Notes: a model not told the origin generated them from the letters alone. Shown: positions 35,240-47,201, counted from the stretch's first letter. The stretch: 64,000 nucleotides of DNA from Macrostomum hystrix (GCA_950097015.1 CATNEN010000007.1:6252001-6316000); one strand, 5' to 3'. Numbers and translations are program-made.

Positions 35240-35900
35240 TGGTTCATGCGAGAAATTTAATCCAGATTTCCCCAGTTTTTCCCGCGCGAGTATGGGCCAC
35301 CTGAACCTGCTGACGGCGAGAGCCGGCCCAGAAGGTGACATGGTTCTCGTCGACCTCCAGAAGATGAGTAATGCGCTCCCTGGCGGTGGCAATGATGGTG
35401 CTGGTCTCATTCTGCGGCTCTTTTGGCTTTGCGTCCACCATCTCGTTTGCAAGCACACTGGAGTGGCCAGGGACCCATTGCAGGGTGGGGTTCAAGCTCT
35501 TGGCCGCACGGATTGAGCATTCGTTTGACCTCCGTGAGCAGAGGGTTTACGGTTGGCCTGTCAGCGGCGAGCGCAGCACTGGAACTCTGGCTGTCGGTAA
35601 GGATGGTCGCGAAATACTATCTTTCAGCGCGAGCTGTATGGCAATGAGCTCGGCCTCATCAGCGTTAAACCAGCGTCCAGCTGGTGCATGCCCCTGGCGG
35701 GAGGCGGTTCTTTTGCCACTGTCTCCAAGATCCAGGCTACACCTCCATTTTCGACTCCACCGGACACCGAGCCATCGGTGAAGCAGAGACAGGCTACCAG
35801 GCAGCGGAACTCGGCGTCAGCAACAGTTGAGTGCGGGTTCGGGAGCTTAGTAGACAGCTTAATATACCAGCATCAGCAGGATATTCTCAGGTGGTGAGTG
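35240..35900 (-). pseudogene. Retrotransposon RNase H relic
   Basis: On the minus strand, pieces of an RNase H domain follow each other across frameshifts: CFTDGSVSGGVE (first catalytic Asp, ~35780), DEAELIAIQLALKDS (catalytic Glu, ~35650) and LQWVPGHSSVLANEMVDAK (the HxxxxN...D end, ~35440). A frame change is needed between the first and second blocks and again before the third. RNase H of this kind, ending in WVPGHS..NE.AD, occurs in non-LTR retrotransposons of the I/R1-type clades and some LTR elements. No reverse transcriptase or other domain could be recognised next to it, so the clade is unresolved. Confidence 0.75.
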
Positions 35901-38435
35901 AGCATGATCTAATTCCCTCCGGTGTGCCGGGAGGATGGTTTTGCAGACGGTCTTCGCCTATTGGCGATCAGGTGGGTGCGATGGCGGCGTTCGCAGAGGA
36001 GCCTAAAGGGGTCATCGACTGGCCTGCGGAGGGTTTCTGGAACGCAGTCAGGGCGCGCGGCAACGAGCTTCCGTGGTGATAGGATCGGTGTAGGATAGGT
36101 AGATGGCGGCGTAGAGCAGGTAGATAGGTAGATAGCTACCGTGGGCGTAGCTGAGCAGGGAAGTCACGTGTCCACCCGGTGGGCGTTGCTTGTATCCAGT
36201 TCGTCGAGACGGGTCAGCCGCAGTCTGGACAGTCCACGCTGCTGTTTTCGTCGTTGATTTTGTTGTTGATTATTTTGTTGTTGTCTGCGGACTGTGCTCC
36301 AATCCTAGCAGCCAGCCCAAGTCTCGGCTCTTCAGGTGAGAACGAACCCTCGAGGCCGCTGTCAGAGGGAGCCACAACCAACGTCTCCTGGAGAAGTGGT
36401 GACCGAATCCCGGCACTATTTGCCGCTCAATGGAAGCCAGGCGTTGCTAGTTTGCCTTCTGCGGAAGACTGGTGGACTAAAGTAGAATTGCTTATTGATA
36501 TAAATTGATATTGCTTTTGTTTTATAACCATACTATGCACATTATGCAGTTGCATGTCAAGTTTCCCGTGCGTCATGGTGGCATAATTCATACGAGCTAT
36601 TAGTCCAGAAAGCTGACATCCATTTCTTCGTAAGTAAGGCAGAATATATTTAGGAGAAAAATTAAACCACCAAGGGCAAACTGTTTAAAAATTTCTGCAA
36701 AATCTAACACAAAAAGCGACTTCCTAATTATAATATTCCTACGTGTTAAACTGTATTTTTGTGCGATGCACTGTTTAATTGTAGTGAGTTTTTGTACTAT
36801 AGTTTAAATAAGTTCTTGAACGCAAGTTTTATAAGAAACCACACTAAAAACGAAAGATGTACTGTACCTGCCTGGCGGCTGGTTTTTGGGTGGTTTGCAG
36901 GTTGTTAATTTTTCGTATTGTACAATTTCTCAGGTATAGGTGTGTAAGGTTATAGCTAAATATTCTTCATTAATTTATAAAATTTCAATAGTTTTTCATC
37001 AGGGATGTATTGCAGAAGTAGAATTAGGTCTTGCTAATTTCTCGTTTCTACAAGGAAGTACGAATATTTCATCAGTTGTTACCAAATCATGCATTGGCCT
37101 TTTCTTTGTAATACAATCCAATCATTTTAAAGTATTTGTTAGGTTATATTTTACTTTTATTAATTTCAGTTTTTTCACATGCAAATTGCATCTACATTTT
37201 TGTTCACATGCCTTCTGTTCCACATTCAGAATTGTTTTGACTGCAGGAAAGTTTAGCTTGGACCCTACTGTCATGCAGAAAAAGTGCAATATTCTTTTTG
37301 CACAGAATGTTTGCCTTTATGATGCCATAACTGTATATGCATAATAAAGGTGTGATACTTTATGTTTGCAGCTATTTGCAAAAACATTTATCTATCATAA
37401 TTCTCACTTTCTTAAAACATAGGGCCTAATGGCTTAAGAGGTGAGTATAAAGCAGTCTATCCAATGCTATTGCATTTAGCATCAAGATCCTTGACTTCAA
37501 TTCCATAATTAAGAAAATATCAACAATCAAATTTGAAGGGTATATTGTGGTCACTTAGGTGACAAATGACAATGGACCCAAAGCCAGCAAAGTGGCTATT
37601 CTGCCAATTTTGCAGGCTCCTTAGCCCATATATATATATATATATATAGGCAATAGGCAATAACATGCTCATTCAGGTAGGCCTATATATCTGACCTGAA
37701 TTTCTCATATTTAGGCAGTTAATTACTAGGGCCTACACTTTCACTGTGCAAATTACAAGAAAAGCCACCAAACCTCTACTCCATAGCTGTTCATTTGGTG
37801 ACACTAAACACAGCCAGTGAGGAGGCAATTCTGCCCATTTCACCAACTCCAGAGCATTCACACACAAATTCTGTAGCCTTCTATTTGCAGCTGCACCCCA
37901 AATCAATGTGGCCTTGCTGTGGAATCAAGCTCAGTGACCTTAGTGTGAAAGACAAACATGTTAACTACTCTGCAACCAACCCCTGTGCAAAATTGAAACA
38001 CATTGCCACTTTGCTACTCACTCCCTAGCTAAATTCCATAGCAAGGCAAGAAAAAAAATTAGGGCACACAGCCATCAAAAAGAATATTATCATATGTTTT
38101 TCCATTGAGTATTGACTTCCAAGCTCAAATGCATTTATTTTCCAAAATAATGTAATAATGTAATAATGTAATGTAAATAATGTAAATAATGTAATTTAAC
38201 TTTCATAAAATTAATTTAGAATTTTATTTGTAGTGTGAACTAATATTTATAACAAACTTGAACAATACATTTCCAGTTCACTATTTAGAAGTTAGCTGTG
38301 CTTTGGGCTCAATCTGTTATACATTGAATTTACAAAGATCCTAAATATACTGCAAACTTGTGAGCCCCAGTCAACATTTGCTAGTTGAAGTCTGATCAAA
38401 ATAACAGAAACAGGTTAGTAAGGCACAAGTCAGGC
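35901..38435. other. Intergenic, AT-rich, with SINE fragments
   Basis: No supported gene. An open frame at 36940-37344 lacks family resemblance and an ATG at its start. A (TA)n tract lies at 37628-37648 inside SINE-derived sequence. Confidence 0.5.
37560..37990 (-). mobile_element. SINE family A, old and rearranged copies
   Basis: The right part (about 37790-37986) aligns with both the 3' end and the tRNA-like head of the full SINE at 29657-30021 but lacks the middle; shared words are CAGCCAG, GAGGAGGCAATTCTGCCCAT and ATGTGGCC. The left part (37560-37790) resembles the body of a second, more diverged copy. Confidence 0.6.
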
Positions 38436-40978
38436 ATGGAGGCCTCACTAGCTGAGCAGCTGCGAGCTGCAGCCAGTCAGGGCCAGGTTGGACTTGTTGG
38501 CGAGCTGCTGCGGGCCAAGGCTGCGATTGAGCCTGACAAGGTAAGTTTTTTATTTACTATCTACTAATTAGATGACCAGGTATTTTGCCATGGAAGTGAG
38601 GGTATAGATAATTAGTGCCTTTTTCCTGAGCCGAGGTAATATAAGTGCGAATTAAGGATTTGCATAGTTTTAGGTGCCTATTTATTGGCGCGCTGCACCA
38701 ATCTGATCCACCAGGAAGGCCGCCTGGCTCTGCACCTCGCCGCTGCGGGCGGTCACGTCCAGATCTGCCGTCTCCTGCTCGACGCTGGAGCGCCAGTGAG
38801 CGCAGGCGACGCGCACGGCGTCACGCCACTGCAGCTGGCGGCGCGTCACGGCCACGCCCAGCTCGCCCAGCTGCTAGTCGACGCTGGCGCCGACACTAAC
38901 GCCAGGGAAGAACGGCGAGGCGGCAACTCGCCATTGCACGACGCCGCCTGGCAGGGCTACTCGCGTACCGTCGACCTGCTTTGCCGAGCCGGCAGCGACG
39001 CCAACGCCGAGAATCACGCCCTGGCAACGCCGCTTCACCTGGCCGTGCAGAATGGCCACAATGAGTGCACGCGCACCCTGCTGCACGCCGGCGCCGACCC
39101 AAATAGACAGAACACGTTCGGCGACACGGCCCTGCACACGGCGGCTCGCTACGGCCGGCCCGGCGTGGCGCGCATCCTGCTCAGCGCCGGGCCAGTGACC
39201 CGGGTCAATTGTCGCAACAAGAACGGCGACTCGGCGCTGCACGTGGCCGCCGCGCTTCGCCGTCGCCGCATCGCCAGGATGCTGCTGGACTGCCGGGCCG
39301 ATCCTGGCATGCGCAACCAGCAGGGCGAGTCGCCAGTGGACGTTGCCAGGAGGAAGGGTTACTCGGACATCGTGCAGCTGCTGCTGGGTCTGGCCTCTGC
39401 AGCGTCTGTGTCTGTTAGCTCAGGCGGATCCGTTGCCGCTGTGGCTTTGCGGCAGCAGCAGCAGCAGCACATGCTGCATCATCAGCTGCATCAGCAGCAG
39501 CAGCATCCTGGCGGACCGTCTGACAGCGGTCACGGATCTGCTGGCACGGACGCCGTAGTCCAGTTCATGATGCCGCCGGGTGATTCCGGTCAGCCTTCGC
39601 CTCCTCCGCCGCCGCCGCCTCCTAAGCAGTTGACGCAACCTTTGACACCTCCCGCAGTGCAGCAGCAGCAAAAGAAAAAGTCGAAGTCAAAGCTGCTGAA
39701 ATGGTCCGTATTTTCAATCTTCCGCCGTGCCGGTAGCGGCAAAAATCAGCTGAGCAAGCAGCAACAGCAGCAGCAGCTGCTGCCTGGCTCGGTTTCCGCC
39801 CCGCCCCCGGTTGTGCCGGCCCAGGTCGCCAGTCGGCACCAGCCGGTCACTTTCTACACGGATCTTGGGGGCAACCTGCGGCAGGGGCCTTCGGTGAGTC
39901 TATACTCAGACTCTTGTTTGGTTGAACTCATCTTTCTAATCCCATAGCCCCCTCATCCGCGCCCCGCAGTACGTGGCCTCGAGCAACTGCACCTGCCAGT
40001 TGAATCCGCACTCGTGCATCGAGCACGGCTTCCGTGAATGGCACGGCCACATCGGCAACGCCCCTGTCTATGCGGCTCATCCCCGCCTGCCGGCCACCGC
40101 GACAGCTGTCCAGCCTCCGTCTCAGCTGCATCATCACCAGCTGCCGCCGCAGCAGCGGTTGTATCGGACGCGTAGTGACGAATCGCTGTCAATGTCCGGT
40201 CACAAGGTGCGAACCCAGGCCGCCAAGTCCAGGGCCCGGGCTCAGCAGCAACAGCTGCTCATGGGCTTCGGCGTTGGCGCCGGCTCCGCAGCTGCTGCAG
40301 CGGCCGCAGCCGCCGCCGCGGCGGCCCAGTTTGGTCAGCCGCAGTTTGGTAGGCGCGGCCCCACTGCTGCTCAGCAGCAGCAGCAAGATTATCTGCAGCA
40401 GTTTAGCAGTGCAGTCACAACTGGGCCAATGGACACTGCAATGGCTTGGAGACAGGGTAGGCATTATCAATCCCTTCTACTTCGTATTTGTTTGGAATAT
40501 TTTAATTAGGGAATATCATTATTTACTGTGTTGAAACACTACGTTTTGAAAGCAATTAATTCACACTGTATATGGTCATGAAGATACACAGTGAATGGTC
40601 ATGAAGTCCCTTATTCTCGCAGCGGGCCTGCTGGACGATCACCGAATCGCCCCAGTTGGTCAGCTGCATCGCGATTCTACCGCCTCTCCCGGGCCCTACG
40701 GCAGCCTTGGCGGTGGCGGAGACGGCGGCGTCGGCGGCTTCGACGACGAAGACGAAGACGAGGAGCAGCTGCAGGGCAACGCTGGGCCCGCCAGGCTCGG
40801 GGGCTCGCTGCAGCGACACCATCGATTTCGCCGGCACCGCCATGCCGCTGCCAGCAGTGACGGCGACTCCGACTCGCTGAGCGAAGCCGATGCCGACAAC
40901 GACGCCGACGATGACGAGGAGGAGGATGAGGCTGCCGGCCGCCGCCGCAGAGGCAGCCTGCTCAATCCCGCCCTGTGA
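38436..40978 (+). CDS. ANKRD6: ANKRD6/diversin-like ankyrin protein; exons 38436-38540, 38715-39893, 39970-40456, 40623-40978
   Basis: Four in-phase exons encode 708 residues, close to human ANKRD6. Exon 1 (35 codons) gives the first helix pair of the ankyrin array; exon 2 continues directly at EGRLALHLAA. About eight ankyrin repeats span residues 5-270, including the family-like NSPLHDAAWQGYSRTV and DSALHVAAALRRRR. After Gln- and Pro-rich linkers comes FYTDLGGNLRQGPS joined to YVASSNCTCQL across the exon 2/3 border, matching the conserved YxLYR..G...QAPI.GCxCEP block of diversin. The C-terminus is acidic (Asp/Glu). Diversin/Diego acts with Dishevelled and casein kinase I in switching between planar polarity and canonical Wnt signalling and localises near basal bodies. 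The coiled-coil C-terminus of vertebrate ANKRD6 is not seen. PolyA signal at 41266. Confidence 0.88.
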
Positions 40979-41265
40979 CCCTGGTGAACTTTGAGCTTTG
41001 TGATTGGGTCTTTGTGTCTGTGCATTTGTTTTACTGTTCTCAGATGGGCACTAATAATACTGGCCCAGATCATTTCTAGTTTTACAAATCTAATAGCATT
41101 TAAATAGCTAATTTTATACAGCTTATAAAGCTCTCGCGTTGCCAATGACTCGTCTTTCTCCGCATTTTTGTCCTCATTTTTCACTGATTTTTTTAGACAT
41201 TATCGATATCTGCGAGAACCTGAAACTGCTCAGAGTAGAATAATGAGTACTGTCAATACTAGAAT

Positions 41266-41271
41266 AATAAA
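41266..41271 (+). promoter_or_regulatory. Polyadenylation signal of ANKRD6
   Basis: AATAAA about 290 bp after the stop codon. Confidence 0.5.
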
Positions 41272-41651
41272 TGAAGCACAGAAGCGATTTTTATCATTCT
41301 ATTATATCGTTGCATTCTAATAATTTTATATCAATGTATACACCAATCTATATGTATGCTCATACATTATGGAATTGCTTGTCTTAATATAGCCTATAGC
41401 CGTGCCCTCTCCGCGGCCCTTGTTTTACACCCAACACCTGCCCAAACTGGCCGTTCCCATATGCCATGCAGTGGCAAAGGCATTTGTTTCAACCGAATTT
41501 TCCCAGCCTGTCCGCTTCTATTTTTTGACAGTTCAGTAACTGGACCAACCACCAGTTTGCTGTTGCGTTACTAATTATAATATACATTTTCGTACTCGAT
41601 TGAGCTTTTCGGAGCCGTATGACGTCACTTTTATTACACTTTTCATTTGCT

Positions 41652-42478
41652 AGAATGCTAGACTGCCTGACCTCCCACAGCTGCTAGAATGCTAGACTGC
41701 CTGACCTCCCACTGCTAGACTGCCTGACCTCCCACATCTGCTAGACTGCCTGACCTCCCACTGCTAGACTGCCTGACTTCCCACAGCTGCTAGACTGCCT
41801 GACCTTCCACATCTGCTAGACTGCCTGACCTCCCACAGCTGCTAGACTGCCTGACCTCCCACAGCTGCTAGAATTCTAGACTGCCTGACCTCCCACAGCT
41901 GCTAGAATGCTAGACTGCCTGACCTCCCACTGCTAGACTGCCTGACCTCCCACATCTGCTAGACTGCCTGACCTCCCACTGCTAGACTGCCTGACCTCCC
42001 ACAGCTGCTAGACTGCCTGACCTCCCACAGCTGCTAGACTGCCTGACCTCCCACATCTGCTAGAATGCTAGACTGCCTGACCTCCCACTGCTAGACTGCC
42101 TGACCTCCCACATCTGCTAGACTGCCTGACCTCCCACTGCTAGACTGCCTGACCTCCCACAGCTGCTAGACTGCCTGACCTCCCACAGCTGCTAGACTGC
42201 CTGACCTCCCACATCTGCTAGAATGCTAGACTGCCTGACCTCCCACTGCTAGACTGCCTGACCTCCGACATCTGCTAGACTGCCTGACCTCCCACTGCTA
42301 GACTGCCTGACCTCCCACAGCTGCTAGAATGCTAGACTGCCTGACCTCCCACAGCTGCTAGAATGCTAGACTGCCTGACCTCCCACAGCTGCTAGAATTC
42401 TAGACTGCCTGACCTCCCACAGCTGCTAGAATGCTAGACTGCCTGACCTCCCACTGCTGCTAGACTGCCTGACCTCCC
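41652..42478. repeat. Compound minisatellite upstream of choline kinase
   Basis: Core GCTAGACTGCCTGACCTCCC with linkers of A, CA or CAGCT and an optional GCTAGAATGCTAGA prefix, giving units of about 20, 25 and 34 bp arranged in higher-order blocks. It ends only ~16 bases before an acceptor-like site (TTATTTTCAG at 42487-42496). Confidence 0.93.
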
Positions 42479-42609
42479 TAAAAGCATTATTTTCAGCGAC
42501 TGAATCTCTGCTTCGGCATTCGACTGTGACTAGTGATCAACGGGCACTCAATACACTCCTAACCTGGCACCAAACAGCAGCAGCCGCCAAGCCTCGCCAA
42601 GACAGCGCC

Positions 42610-45600
42610 ATGCAACAGCACATCCAGACTGAAAGCGGCTACAGCAGTGTTTTCAGTGACGCCTCCATTAGATCAGATAGGCAAAAGATGGAAAGCGAGT
42701 TCGGCATTGATCGTTTGAAGCACCACTGCCGCACCTGCCTCAGCAAGGCTTGGGCCTCCGCCAACAGCGAAGAAATTAGCATTGCACCAGTCAGGTTGTA
42801 CTCTGGGTGGGTGTTTCGGCTGTTCACTGTTCAAAATTTGCCTGGTTTTACTGTTCTTTTTCTGATCAAAATAACCAAACTCGCCTACTTTAAGTAGAGC
42901 TTTCGAAAAAAAACGGTATGTTGAGCTGGAGATTGGCTGGATGGGAGCTGGAGATTGGCTGGATTGGAGCTGGAGATTGGCTGGATAGGAGCTGGAGATT
43001 GGCTGGATAGGAGCTGGAGATTGGCTGGATGGGAGCTGGAGATTGGCTGGATGGGAGCTGGAGATTGGCTGGATGGGAGCTGGAGATTGGCTGGATGGGA
43101 GCTGGATATTGGCTGGATGGGAGCTGGAGATTGGCTGGATGGGAGCTGAATATTGGCTGGATGAGAGCTGGAGATTGGCTGGATGGGAGCTGAATATTGG
43201 CTGGATGAGAGCTGGAGATTGGCTGGATAGGAGCTGGAGATTGGCTGGATGGGAGCTGGAGATTGGCTGGATGGGAGCTGGAGATTGGCTGGATGGGAGC
43301 TGGAGATTGGCTGGATGGGAGCTGGATATTGGCTGGATGGGAGCTGGAGATTGGCTGGATGGGAGCTGAATATTGGCTGGATGAGAGCTGGAGTTGGACT
43401 GTATAGTCAAAAATATCTTTAAGGTTAGATAATTAAATTGTTTCGATTTTTATGAATAAATTCAAACCAATCAGTTTTATTTGGTGCTGAACTTTAACAT
43501 TTAAGCCTGTGAGCTTAGGTAAAAACTGCTGCTGCTGTTTCAGCTGATTCTTATTCTGAGTTTATTTTCGCTTTGGTTTCAATAGTTTTTGCGTTCCGTT
43601 GCACTTCAAGGCAATCTAGTGTGTTCCAGGCAGCACAATAGCACAGAATTGTGCCTTGCCCATTGTCTGTAGCAGCAGAATATATTGTCTTTCAACCCAA
43701 ATCCTGTGTGATTCAAGCATCTTCACCTGCTGTCTTATTCATTTTAGCAAAGTCTTCTGACTGTCTGAATCGGAGCAGGGCATTTTGTTACGCGTGTTCT
43801 AATCTCCCCTAGGCTTGCTACAATGGAATGCAAAGTCTATGCATGATTTAGCCTGGCAGTGTTCCCTTATCAGCAGTGCTGTCAGATCCATTAAACTAGA
43901 TAAAAAGGGACTCAAGAGTAGAGAAACCAACAAGAAATACGCAGAGTAGAACTCTAAATCTGCTAGTCCTAGTTTTTTTACTTTTGTCAGAAATGTCGCA
44001 GAAAAACAGATCCGCAGCTTGTTTAACAACGGCCCAGGCTCAGGCCTTGTGCGCCAAGTATCTGGGCGAAGCCTGGGCCAGCGCTGGCGACACTTTTAGG
44101 CTCGAACAGATCAGGTTTTGCTACTAAAATCTTGTGTACAGACCTTAAACATATCCTCATCTAGTGGATCTAGGGATTTAGCGGATCTTCAGATCAAATA
44201 GGACATTTATTTATCAATGTGCTTTTCTTTTATTCTTTTGACGGCTTTTGATTTTGCAAATTAATTTTGGTAATGAACTTCAGTTTTTCGATACATATCG
44301 GTAATATATTTAATAACTTCCCATTCCAAATTTTAGTGGCGGCCTGAGCAACTACCTGTTTGTGGCCAGCCTAGACGAATCAGTGCAGCTGCACTCGAAC
44401 GAGCCCAATCGCGTCCTAATCCGCGTCTTCGGCGAGATCCTCAGCGGCAACGCCGAGTCCGTTGTCCTGGACTCCGTGATCTTCGCCCTGCTGTCCGAGA
44501 AGCGCATGGGCCCGCATCTGTACGGCGTGTTCAAAGGCGGCCGCATCGAGGAGTTTGTAGCGGACTCCGTGCCGCTGCTCAGGCAGCAGCTAAACGAGCC
44601 ACTTATCTACCGCGACATCTCCAAGCACCTGGCACGCCTGCACCGCCTTGAGATGCCGCTGTCCAAGGAGCCGCGATTCGTCTTCAAGATGATGCAGTCC
44701 TGGCTGCGCAACGTCAACGAAGTGCTCAGCGGCTTCACAGAGCAGGAGGAACCGGCGACGCGGCCCGGCTTCAATGCGACTCCTGTGGCGCAATTCCTGA
44801 CCGACTACCGCGTAAACGAGGAATTGGAATGGCTCAGGTTGGCTCCCATTTCGACCCAGTTTCTTGGAATGGCTCAGGTTGGCTCCCACTTCGACCCAGT
44901 TTCTTGGAATGGCTCAGGTTGGCTCCCATTTCGACCCAGTTTCTTGGAATGGCTCAGGTTGGCTCCCATTTCGACCCAGTTTCTTGGAATGGCTCAGGTT
45001 GGCTCCCATTTCGACCCAGTTTCTTGGAATGGCTCAGGTTGGCTCCCACTTCGACCCAGTTTCTTGGAATGGCTCAGGTTGGCTCCCATTTCGACCCAGT
45101 TTCTTGGAATGGCTCAGGTTGGCTCCCATTTCGACCCAGATTCTTGGAATGGGTCAGCCTTCCCAGATTCTTGGAATGGGTCAGTATTTATCTTAGAGAA
45201 TCAACAGTTGCAATCTGGTTTTGGAGTCTATTACCAACAAGAATAGCCCAAAGTTTAAGAATACTGGGAGGGTTGCGCAGCCTCCGTTGGGGGGTCTGTT
45301 GTAATTTACTAAATTGTCTACCTAGTCTAAGGCTTTCTCTATTGTGTATTTTTCTTATATTGTTTGCTCTCCAATCTAGGCTGTGATAAGCACACTCTTC
45401 ATACCATTTTGTATGTAAAAACGTAAATATTATTCAAAGATATGTTCTTTAGCATGACCTCGCAAGCACTAAAATATTCATCAATTGATTTTTAACTGAA
45501 GCGTTTTTTGTTTGCATCAGAAGCAACTATAACTTAAGTTGTACTTCTCGCAATAACTTGTTGTAAAGGAATAAGTACACCATTATACAACTGTACACAC

Positions 45601-47178
45601 TCATCAGTGCAGAGTTCTGTACACACTTATCAGTGCAGAGTTCTGTACACACTTATCAGTGCAGAGTTCTGTACACACTTATCAGTGCAGACTTCTGTAC
45701 ACACTCATCAGTGCAGAGTTCTGTACACACTTATCAGTGCAGAGTTCTGTACACACTCATCAGTGCAGAGTTCTGTACACACTTATCAGTGCAGAGTTCT
45801 GTACACAGTCATCAGTGCAGAGTTCTGTACACACTCATCAGTGCAGAGTTCTGTACACACTCATCAGTGCATGGCCTCCCACACTTCAGAGACGTATTCT
45901 ACAACCAGCTAAAGTCGCCAGTGCTGTTCTGTCACAACGACTTGCAAGAGAGTAAGCCAACCAAGTCAATTTTCATTTCCGAGTCGAGTGGACCCATTTC
46001 TATTCCTCTCTGTTGTTGGCATTTTGCAGACAATATCCTGCACTTCAAGGACGCCAACAGGCGGCAGGGCTTCAGTCTGCAGCTAATCGACTTCGAATAC
46101 TGCAGCTACAACTGGCGCGCCTTCGACATCGGCAACTTCTTCAACGAATGGTCGCTGGATTATACGCCGAGCGAATGGCCCTACTTCTCGCATCATCCCG
46201 AGAGCTTTCCTGACCGCGCCACCCAGCTGGCATTCTGGCGCTCCTACCTGCACTGGTTCGCGGAGCCCGAACTGGACCACAAGGTGCCAGAGTTCCCTAG
46301 CCGCGACTCGGACGGTGCCGTCACCGCTGCTGATACCGCTGCTGCTGCTTCTGCCAATGCTGATGATGACGAATCGTCGGATAACATCAGTTCAGTTGTC
46401 ATCAACGACAACAACGAGGACAAGATCGACGAGGAGGCCCTACTGCTGGAGGCCAAGTACGGAGCCCTGATGTCGCATTTCTTCTGGTCTGTCTGGTCCC
46501 TGCTGCAGGCGTCCGTTTCCAGCATTCACTTCGACTTTAAGGTTAGCTAATTAGCAGGCTAACCGAAGCTGTGTCTTCAGACACCGTTATAACACTTCTC
46601 TAGCGACTCGAACACTCTATTGCGACTTAAACACTTTTCTAGCAACTCAAACACTTCCCTAGCAACTCAAACACTTCCCTAGCGACTCAAACACTTCCCT
46701 AGCAACTTAAACTTCTCTAGCGACTCAAACGCCTCTCTAGCAAGTCAAACTTCTCTAGTGACTCAAACACTTCCCTAGCAACTCAAACACTTCCCTAGCA
46801 ACTTGAACTTCTCTAGCGACTCAAAAGCTTCTCTATTAACTCAAACGTTTCTCTAGCGACTCAAACACTTCCATGGACATGTGGAGTTTTAGGTTGTCGG
46901 GCACTAGGGTCTGGGTTGGGTGTGAGCACTGGCTTGTGAATTATTCATTGAAGTTGGTTTTTCAGAACTTTTGAGACACATTTTAAAGCTTTTCTTATGA
47001 TATTGTAGTTGAAATGGTGAAAATACGCCCGCACACTACTCTCATGGCGCATTGTCAGTAGTACTATTCTAGCAAGTAGTTTTCCAATTTTCAGGAGTAC
47101 GCCCAGGTCCGATTTCGCCTCTATGCCCGACTGAAAGAGGAGATCACTGGACAGCCTAGCGGATTGCCCACGCAGTGA
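42610..47178 (+). CDS. CHKA: Choline/ethanolamine kinase, isoform A; exons 42610-42794, 44337-44837, 45890-45951, 46030-46541, 47095-47178
   Basis: Using the upstream first exon, the product is 447 residues. Exon A encodes a ~40-residue unique N-terminus (MQQHIQTESGYSSVFSDASI) followed by CRTCLSKAWASANSEEISIAP, equivalent to the C..L..AW segment that opens the kinase fold. It leaves phase 2 and joins the shared acceptor at 44337 to read SGGLSNYLF, matching the GGLSN of choline kinases. The remaining exons and catalytic motifs are described under isoform B. An acceptor-like TTATTTTCAG at 42487-42496 lies upstream and could receive a spliced leader. Exon A cannot splice in frame into exon B, so the two first exons are mutually exclusive alternatives if both are used. 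Confidence 0.78.
42925..43398. repeat. 22-bp minisatellite, about 21 copies, in choline kinase intron
   Basis: The unit is GCTGGAGATTGGCTGGATGG plus GA, with variants GAATATT and GATATTGG. It lies between the two alternative first exons, about 130 bp after exon A. Confidence 0.95.
43993..47178 (+). CDS. CHKA: Choline/ethanolamine kinase, isoform B; exons 43993-44114, 44337-44837, 45890-45951, 46030-46541, 47095-47178
   Basis: Five exons in phase encode 426 residues, the usual size for the family. Motifs: GGLSNYLF (~42-49), the ATP-binding N-lobe with VLIRVFGE, the catalytic HND loop FCHNDLQENN (Asp225) and the Mg-binding IDFEYCSYNWRAFDIGNFFNEW (Asp249). The C-terminus reads SHFFWSVWSLLQA...EYAQVRFRLY as in choline kinases. 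It phosphorylates choline and/or ethanolamine with ATP in the cytosol, the first step of the Kennedy pathway to phosphatidylcholine and phosphatidylethanolamine. An acidic Ala/Asp/Ser insert (about 320-355) is not typical. The exon 2 donor at 44838 is the first of eight identical donors in a 40-bp repeat, and the exon 3 acceptor at 45889 follows a 26-bp repeat. A strong acceptor (TTTACTTTTGTCAG) ends two bases before the ATG. PolyA signal at 47202. Confidence 0.92.
44824..45183. repeat. 40-bp minisatellite overlapping an exon-intron border of choline kinase
   Basis: Eight copies of a 40-bp unit beginning TTGGAATGGCTCAGGTTGGC, plus a degenerate ninth. The first 14 bases of the first unit are the end of coding exon 2 and include its 5' splice site (GGCTCAG/GTTGG), so every unit carries the same donor; GT sites fall at 44838, 44878, 44918, 44958, 44998, 45038, 45078 and 45118. 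Confidence 0.97.
45591..45871. repeat. 26-bp minisatellite just upstream of choline kinase exon 3
   Basis: The unit is TCTGTACACACTTATCAGTG plus CAGAGT, about 10.8 copies, with CTCATCAG and CTTATCAG variants. The array ends about 18 bases before the exon 3 acceptor at 45888-45889. Each unit holds a TATCAG/TG acceptor-like word. Confidence 0.95.
46597..46868. repeat. ~22-bp degenerate minisatellite in the last choline kinase intron
   Basis: Units near ACTCAAACACTTCCCTAGCA with alternation of CTAGCA and CTAGCG and lengths of about 19-23 bp; roughly 12-13 copies. Confidence 0.88.
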
Positions 47179-47201
47179 TATTCCGACATTTTAGTTATCT
47201 A

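Noticed and set aside
36940-37344. 134-residue plus ORF in AT-rich DNA
   Set aside because: Begins with GTG, has no motif, and its composition is that of noncoding AT-rich sequence.
38674-38714. ANKRD6 exon 2 beginning at the TTTTAG acceptor at 38673
   Set aside because: It is out of phase with exon 1; the acceptor CCACCAG at 38714 is in phase and restores the ankyrin consensus.
41652-42478. CRISPR-like regular repeat array
   Set aside because: Repeats are contiguous with no unique spacers, and this is a eukaryotic genome.
44362-45246. Single long exon running through the 40-bp repeats
   Set aside because: The joined exons 44837/45890 restore the conserved choline kinase sequence NEELEWLRDVFYNQL, so the repeat is intronic unless a downstream donor is used.
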